64,000 nucleotides of DNA from positions 3,658,001 through 3,722,000 of the forward strand of contig NZ_CP065800.1 in assembly GCF_023206215.1 (NCBI RefSeq), in the 5' to 3' direction. Below the pieces are notes generated by a model. The model ran no database searches. It worked only from the letters and a program-made list of their open reading frames with translations, and was not told the origin of the DNA. Shown one piece after another: positions 59,411 to 64,000 of this stretch. Numbering within the stretch: position 1 is the stretch's first letter; each line of letters starts with the position of its first letter. A program made the translations under genes and the position numbers. The DNA is from Butyrivibrio fibrisolvens (GTDB taxonomy: Bacteria > Bacillota > Clostridia > Lachnospirales > Lachnospiraceae).

Positions 59411-61006
59411 TCAGTTCTTACGGAATTCTGAAAGTACAAGTCCCTCATTACGCTTAATAGTCATATCAACACTCCACTCATTAATGAAAAGAAGAAGTGG
59501 ACGATCGTTCATATCTTTAATCTTCTTCATGTCAGAAGTTCCGACAAGCGAAGACATATCTGTATCAGAATCTACCCATCTTATATATTCATAAGGGAGA
59601 TTCTCCAAAATGATATCAACGTTGTACTCATTCTTTAAGCGGAACTTAAGAACATCAAACTGAAGTATACCAACTACACCTACGATAATCTCTTCAAGTC
59701 CGGTATTGAACTCCTGAAAAATCTGGATCGCACCTTCCTGAGCTATCTGCTGGATACCTTTAACGAACTGTTTACGCTTCATGGTATCAACCTGACGAAC
59801 TCTTGCAAAGTGTTCAGGCGCAAAGGTCGGGATTCCTTCATACTTAACATTGTCCTTTGGCATACATACAGTATCACCTATTGAGAAGATACCCGGATCA
59901 AATACACCGATGATATCTCCTGCATATGCCTCAGAGAGGATCTTTCTTTCATCAGCCATAAGCTGCTGTGGCTGAGACAATCTGAATGTACGTCCTGACT
60001 GAACGTGCTTGATCTCCTTATCTGCATCATATCTTCCTGAACAGATTCTCATGAATGCGATACGGTCACGGTGTCTTGCATCCATGTTGGCCTGAATTTT
60101 GAATACAAATGCAGAAAAATCATGCTCTACAGGATCGATAACTTCATCACCTGACACACGGCCTGTAGGAAGTGTAGCCATCTGCAGGAAGTTGTGAAGG
60201 AATATCTCCACACCAAAGTTCTGAAGAGCTGAACCAAAAAATACAGGAGTAAGCTGTCCTGCACGAACTGCATCAAGGTCAAACTGAGCTCCTGCGCCAT
60301 CGAGAAGTTCCATTTCTTCCTGAAGCTTCTCATAAGCATCTTCACCAATCTGATCAAGAACAGCAGATTCATTATTAAAATCTATGAAGTTCTCTTCGCC
60401 TTCTTTAGTTCCCTTCTCTGTACCTGAGAAAGTAACTATCCTGTTTTCTTTTCTTTCATAGATACCCTTAAAGTTCTTACCTGAACCGATAGGCCAGTTA
60501 ACTGGGCAAGTCTCTATTCCAAGGTTATCTTCGATATCCTGCATCAGATCAAATGTGTCCTTGGCATCACGGTCAAGCTTGTTGATGAATGTGAATATCG
60601 GAATGTGTCTCATGGTACAAACCTTAAAGAGCTTCTTGGTCTGTGCCTCAACACCCTTACTTGCATCTATAACCATGACAGCAGAGTCTGCAGCCATAAG
60701 TGTACGATATGTATCCTCAGAGAAATCCTGGTGTCCTGGTGTATCAAGAATATTGATACAATGATCTTCAAAATTAAACTGAAGTGCTGATGAGGTAACT
60801 GAGATACCTCTTTGTTTTTCTATTTCCATCCAGTCAGAAACTGCATGCTTGGCAGTTGCCTTACCTTTAACAGAACCTGCCTGATTGATAACTCCACCAT
60901 AGAGAAGGAACTTCTCAGTAAGTGTTGTCTTACCTGCATCAGGATGGGATATAATGGCAAAGGTTCTGCGCTTTGCTATTTCTGCTGCTGTCTTCTTATC
61001 ACTCAT
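59411..61006 (-). CDS. prfC: Peptide chain release factor 3
   Basis: A 531-aa translational GTPase that frees RF1/RF2 from ribosomes. SHPDAGKTTLTEKFLLYGG (G1), DTPGHQDFSEDTYR (G3) and NKLDRDAKDTFDLMQDIED (G4) and the C-terminal EFNTGLEEIIVGVVGILQFD are clear. It is a single gene. Confidence 0.95.
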   Translation of the reverse strand: MSDKKTAAEIAKRRTFAIISHPDAGKTTLTEKFLLYGGVINQAGSVKGKATAKHAVSDWMEIEKQRGISVTSSALQFNFEDHCINILDTPGHQDFSEDTYRTLMAADSAVMVIDASKGVEAQTKKLFKVCTMRHIPIFTFINKLDRDAKDTFDLMQDIEDNLGIETCPVNWPIGSGKNFKGIYERKENRIVTFSGTEKGTKEGEENFIDFNNESAVLDQIGEDAYEKLQEEMELLDGAGAQFDLDAVRAGQLTPVFFGSALQNFGVEIFLHNFLQMATLPTGRVSGDEVIDPVEHDFSAFVFKIQANMDARHRDRIAFMRICSGRYDADKEIKHVQSGRTFRLSQPQQLMADERKILSEAYAGDIIGVFDPGIFSIGDTVCMPKDNVKYEGIPTFAPEHFARVRQVDTMKRKQFVKGIQQIAQEGAIQIFQEFNTGLEEIIVGVVGILQFDVLKFRLKNEYNVDIILENLPYEYIRWVDSDTDMSSLVGTSDMKKIKDMNDRPLLLFINEWSVDMTIKRNEGLVLSEFRKN

Positions 61007-61117
61007 TGTTAAATAAACCTCTATTAATCCTAGTCTACATAGATGATACTGATCATCCGGTAGCTTATCTACACATATCTTTCAAAACTCTAATTAAGCC
61101 CTTTTGTGCCGGGGCCT

Positions 61118-61150
61118 AATAAAAGCCGGTATGTTTTTTTCCACACCGGC
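61118..61150 (-). terminator. Terminator of pnp
   Basis: gccggt (61125-61130) pairs with accggc (61145-61150), followed on the minus strand by T-rich sequence. It lies 70 nt past the pnp stop. Confidence 0.7.
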
Positions 61151-61220
61151 CAATTTACACAACATAAAGAGACTGTCTTCAAAGCTCTAAAGCTTATCAG
61201 GCAATCTCTTATTTTTAATG

Positions 61221-63317
61221 TCAGTTCTGAGCTACATCCTTCATAGAGAAGCTGATTCTGCCCATACGATCCTTGCCAAGGCATACAACAGTTACTTCGT
61301 CGCCAAGTGTAAGGATGTCTTCTACATGATCAAGTCTTTCTTTAGAAATCTTAGAAATGTGTACCATTCCTTCTTTTCCGGGAGCGAACTCGATGAATGC
61401 ACCAAATTCCTTGATACTTACAACTTTGCCCTTGAAGATCTGACCTTTCTCGAAATCTGTGATGATGATTCTGATCATCTCTTTAGCTTCATCAAGCTTT
61501 GCCTGATCTTCGCCGCAGATAGAAACCTTACCATCATCTGTGATATCGATCTTAACACCTGTACGAGCGATGATCTCGTTGATAGTCTTACCGCGCTGAC
61601 CAACTACATCACCGATCTTATCAACAGGTACTTCCATAGAGATGATCTTAGGAGCGTACTTGGATACTTCCTTACGAGGCTCAGCGATAGCATCGTGCAT
61701 TACTCCGTTCATGATGAACTCACGAGCGTCCTTACATCTTCCGATAGCGCCCTCAACGATGGCACGTGTAAGACCATGGATCTTGATATCCATCTGGATA
61801 GCTGTGATACCCTTGTGTGTACCTGTTACCTTGAAGTCCATATCGCCGAAGAAGTCTTCGAGACCCTGGATATCTGTAAGAAGTACAAAATCATCATCTG
61901 TATCGCCTGTAACAAGACCACAGCTGATACCTGCAACAGGAGCCTTAATAGGAACACCTGCAGCCATAAGAGCCATACAGCTTGCACATGTTGAAGCCAT
62001 GGATGTAGATCCATTGGACTCAAATGTCTCTGATACGGCACGGATTGCATAAGGGAACTCTTCTACTGAAGGAAGTACTGGAAGAAGAGCACGCTCAGCA
62101 AGAGCTCCATGTCCGATCTCACGACGTCCCGGTCCTCTTGAAACCTTAGTCTCACCTACAGAGTAAGCGGGGAAATTGTACTGGTGTATATATCTCTTCT
62201 CTGTAACGAAAGGATCAAGGCCTTCTACTCTCTGAGCCTCTGAAAGGGGAGCGAGTGTTACTACGTCACAGATCTGAGTCTGTCCACGAGTGAACATAGC
62301 AGAGCCATGTACTCTAGGTATAAGATCGATCTCAGCTGAAAGAGGTCTGATCTGTGTGATCTCACGTCCATCAGGTCTCTTGTGATCTTTGAGGATCATC
62401 TTACGAACAGTCTTCTTCTCATACTGATATACAGCATCGCCTACGAAAGCTGCCCATTCTTCATTCTCAGCAAAACGAGGATCTGCAAGGATCTTCTCTG
62501 TTACATCATCCATGTTCTTGTCTCTGACCATCTTGTCGTCAGTAAATACAAGATTCTCCATCTCTTCAGGAGTTACGATAGTCTTGATCGCATCAAAGAT
62601 CTCCTGAGGAACTGCTGCAGAAACATAAGGCTGCTTCTCTTTACCTATCTCAGCAACGATAGAGTTGATGAAATTAACAACCTGCTTGTTGACAGCATCT
62701 GCTTCATAGATGTATCTGATCATATCCTGCTCAGGAACTTCCTTAGCTCCGGCTTCGATCATGATAACCTTCTCAGCAGTAGAAGCAACTGTAAGCTTCA
62801 TATCTCCGTTGTCCCACTGTTCCTGTGAAGGATTGATGATCATCTGTCCGTCAACAAGACCGATCTGTGTAGATGCACAAGGACCATCCCATGGAATATC
62901 AGAAATAGCTACAGCAATGGATGATCCGATCATTGCAACAAGCTCAGGCCTGCATGCAGGATCAACTGCCATAACCATGTTCTCAACAGTTACGTCATTT
63001 CTCATATCCTTAGGGAAAAGAGGTCTCATAGGACGGTCGATCATACGGTCTGTAAGGATCGCGTTCTCTGATGGCTTAGCCTCTCTTTTATTAAATCCGC
63101 CCGGGAATTTACCGATTGAATAGAACTTCTCACTGTACTCGATGTTAAGTGGGAAGAAATCAACACCGTCACGAGGTGCCTTAGCTTCTGTTGCTGTGCA
63201 AAGAAGTGTTGTATCGCCATACTGAACGAAAGCGCATCCGTTTGCCTGTTTACCAACCTTGCCTATCTCAACCTTGAGAGTACGTCCGGCAAGATCCATT
63301 GTGTAAGTTTTTACCAT
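61221..63317 (-). CDS. pnp: Polyribonucleotide nucleotidyltransferase (PNPase)
   Basis: A 698-aa phosphorolytic 3'-5' exoribonuclease. Two RNase PH domains (RPLFPKDMRNDVTVENMVM; RTSFESNGSTSMASTCASCM), a KH domain (KIGDVVGQRGKTINEIIARTGVKIDI) and an S1 domain at the end (FKGKVVSIKEFGAFIEFAPGKEGMVHISK) are all in order. The gene follows rpsO, the usual linkage. Confidence 0.96.
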   Translation of the reverse strand: MVKTYTMDLAGRTLKVEIGKVGKQANGCAFVQYGDTTLLCTATEAKAPRDGVDFFPLNIEYSEKFYSIGKFPGGFNKREAKPSENAILTDRMIDRPMRPLFPKDMRNDVTVENMVMAVDPACRPELVAMIGSSIAVAISDIPWDGPCASTQIGLVDGQMIINPSQEQWDNGDMKLTVASTAEKVIMIEAGAKEVPEQDMIRYIYEADAVNKQVVNFINSIVAEIGKEKQPYVSAAVPQEIFDAIKTIVTPEEMENLVFTDDKMVRDKNMDDVTEKILADPRFAENEEWAAFVGDAVYQYEKKTVRKMILKDHKRPDGREITQIRPLSAEIDLIPRVHGSAMFTRGQTQICDVVTLAPLSEAQRVEGLDPFVTEKRYIHQYNFPAYSVGETKVSRGPGRREIGHGALAERALLPVLPSVEEFPYAIRAVSETFESNGSTSMASTCASCMALMAAGVPIKAPVAGISCGLVTGDTDDDFVLLTDIQGLEDFFGDMDFKVTGTHKGITAIQMDIKIHGLTRAIVEGAIGRCKDAREFIMNGVMHDAIAEPRKEVSKYAPKIISMEVPVDKIGDVVGQRGKTINEIIARTGVKIDITDDGKVSICGEDQAKLDEAKEMIRIIITDFEKGQIFKGKVVSIKEFGAFIEFAPGKEGMVHISKISKERLDHVEDILTLGDEVTVVCLGKDRMGRISFSMKDVAQN

Positions 63318-63437
63318 TTTTTCTCCTTCTTGTGCTGCTCATCCGCAATCCCCGTTTTTCAGAGGCGCGTGTGCAGTACTCTTCTTCTCTTTTCTTCTAC
63401 TATATTTACGGCTTATTCAAAATTTCTGATATAAGCA

Positions 63438-63476
63438 AAAAGGCAGGGACAACTGAAGATACAGTCTCCCCGCCCT
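63438..63476 (-). terminator. Terminator between rpsO and pnp
   Basis: ggcaggga / tccccgcc plus an actg / cagt extension form a strong stem, and T's follow on the minus strand. It would reduce read-through from rpsO to pnp, which has its own leader. Confidence 0.75.
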
Positions 63477-63487
63477 TGTGAACAGAA

Positions 63488-63754
63488 TTACTTTCTAAGA
63501 CCAAGTTCCTGGATCAGCTTACGATATCTCTCAATATCCTTTGCCTTAAGGTATCCAAGAAGATTACGTCTCTGACCAACCATCTTAAGAAGACCACGTC
63601 TTGAGTGGTGATCCTTAGGGTTCTTGTCAAGGTGAGCATTGAGCTCAGCGATTCTCTCTGTGAGAACTGCTACCTGTACTTCCGGTGATCCTGTATCACC
63701 AGGCTTTACAGCGTACTTGTTGATAATCTCTGTTTTCTTTTCCTTTGAAATCAT
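63488..63754 (-). CDS. rpsO: 30S ribosomal protein S15
   Basis: An 88-aa ribosomal protein with the canonical order [49 protein letters not shown] and [18 protein letters not shown]15 binds 16S rRNA helix 22. Good ribosome site (AAAGGAG) precedes it. Complete and normal. Confidence 0.97.
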   Translation of the reverse strand: MISKEKKTEIINKYAVKPGDTGSPEVQVAVLTERIAELNAHLDKNPKDHHSRRGLLKMVGQRRNLLGYLKAKDIERYRKLIQELGLRK

Positions 63755-64000
63755 TTCTTTTCTCCTTTATACAAGTCGCCTGTTACCGGGTCCGGGTCGG
63801 AGATCCATAAACCAGGTAAAGGTCATTTCTATTATGCCCTTAAAATATAAGGACAGCTATTTAAACTTATCACATCTAGAACAAATTGTAAAGTATCTTT
63901 TGATTTATCGTATTTTATTTATGAATCTTGCTTATATGTATCCCTACTCGCTCCAATTATGTTTAGATGTTTCCATATTGTGGTGATATATTCTTCCATT
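63755..64000. other. Leader and upstream region of rpsO
   Basis: No gene is seen. The sequence contains short G/C-rich repeats (ccgggtccgggtcgg, 63787 region) that may fold in the rpsO leader. A possible TTTACA -35 and weak -10 lie upstream, but not convincingly placed. Confidence 0.4.

Noticed and set aside
61218..61994. 258-codon plus-strand frame opposite pnp
   Set aside because: Composition is that of an antisense shadow and pnp is unmistakable on the minus strand.

Overview
The window reads as a low-GC Gram-positive (Firmicutes) chromosome, most like a rumen or gut Lachnospiraceae such as Butyrivibrio. This rests on the gene order nusB-xseA-xseB-ispA-dxs-tlyA-nadK-argR-recN, an Asp23 gene beside nusB, purine-rich Shine-Dalgarno sites, several TTG starts, and consensus sigma-A promoters. 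The genus is inferred, not proven.

Layout. 0.2-11.4 kb: lrgAB, msrA, an inositol-phosphatase-family gene, a PAS-GGDEF protein with a damaged tail, a three-gene operon ending in a substrate-binding/VWA lipoprotein, a phosphoesterase and an SGNH hydrolase. 11.4-28 kb is an accessory region with many gene fragments. It holds two DUF4143-type ATPases (one bracketed by twin 45-bp palindromes lying between two gene stumps), an XRE-ImmA pair, an ADP-ribose module (macro-HTH fusion, VWA protein, broken ADP-ribosylglycohydrolase), and a strand-wise cluster of GIY-YIG/DUF2075 helicase, MazG-like pyrophosphatase, 41-aa ORF and AAA ATPase. A four-gene operon of M48 protease, TerB-like protein, glycine-zipper protein and an unknown protein follows. 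The region closes with a secreted nuclease downstream of a cyclic-di-GMP class I riboswitch and terminator.

28-42.7 kb: lipoproteins, a TlpA / CXXC peptide / NapH-like redox trio, an IS200/IS605 element (tnpA, tnpB, probable omega RNA) inserted in an esterase remnant, a Na/Pi transporter with its PhoP-PhoR two-component system (regulator frameshifted) and a Pho-box-like repeat, an ORF6N protein and recombinase debris. 42.9-64 kb is ordinary core genome: rlmD, pcrA, recN, argR, nadK, tlyA, dxs, ispA, xseB, xseA, nusB, asp23, a transglutaminase lipoprotein, prfC, pnp and rpsO, nearly all on the minus strand.

Most notable signals: (i) the palindrome-bracketed ATPase and the duplication/deletion scars around it, which make 11-20 kb look like a rearrangement and defence-type hotspot; (ii) the complete promoter-aptamer-terminator-nuclease arrangement for c-di-GMP control; (iii) the IS605 insertion whose empty target site can be rebuilt by joining the two esterase pieces; (iv) the frameshifted PhoP-type regulator; and (v) a 279-bp imperfect palindrome between lrgB and msrA. 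All functional names come from motif recognition by eye; no database search was run.
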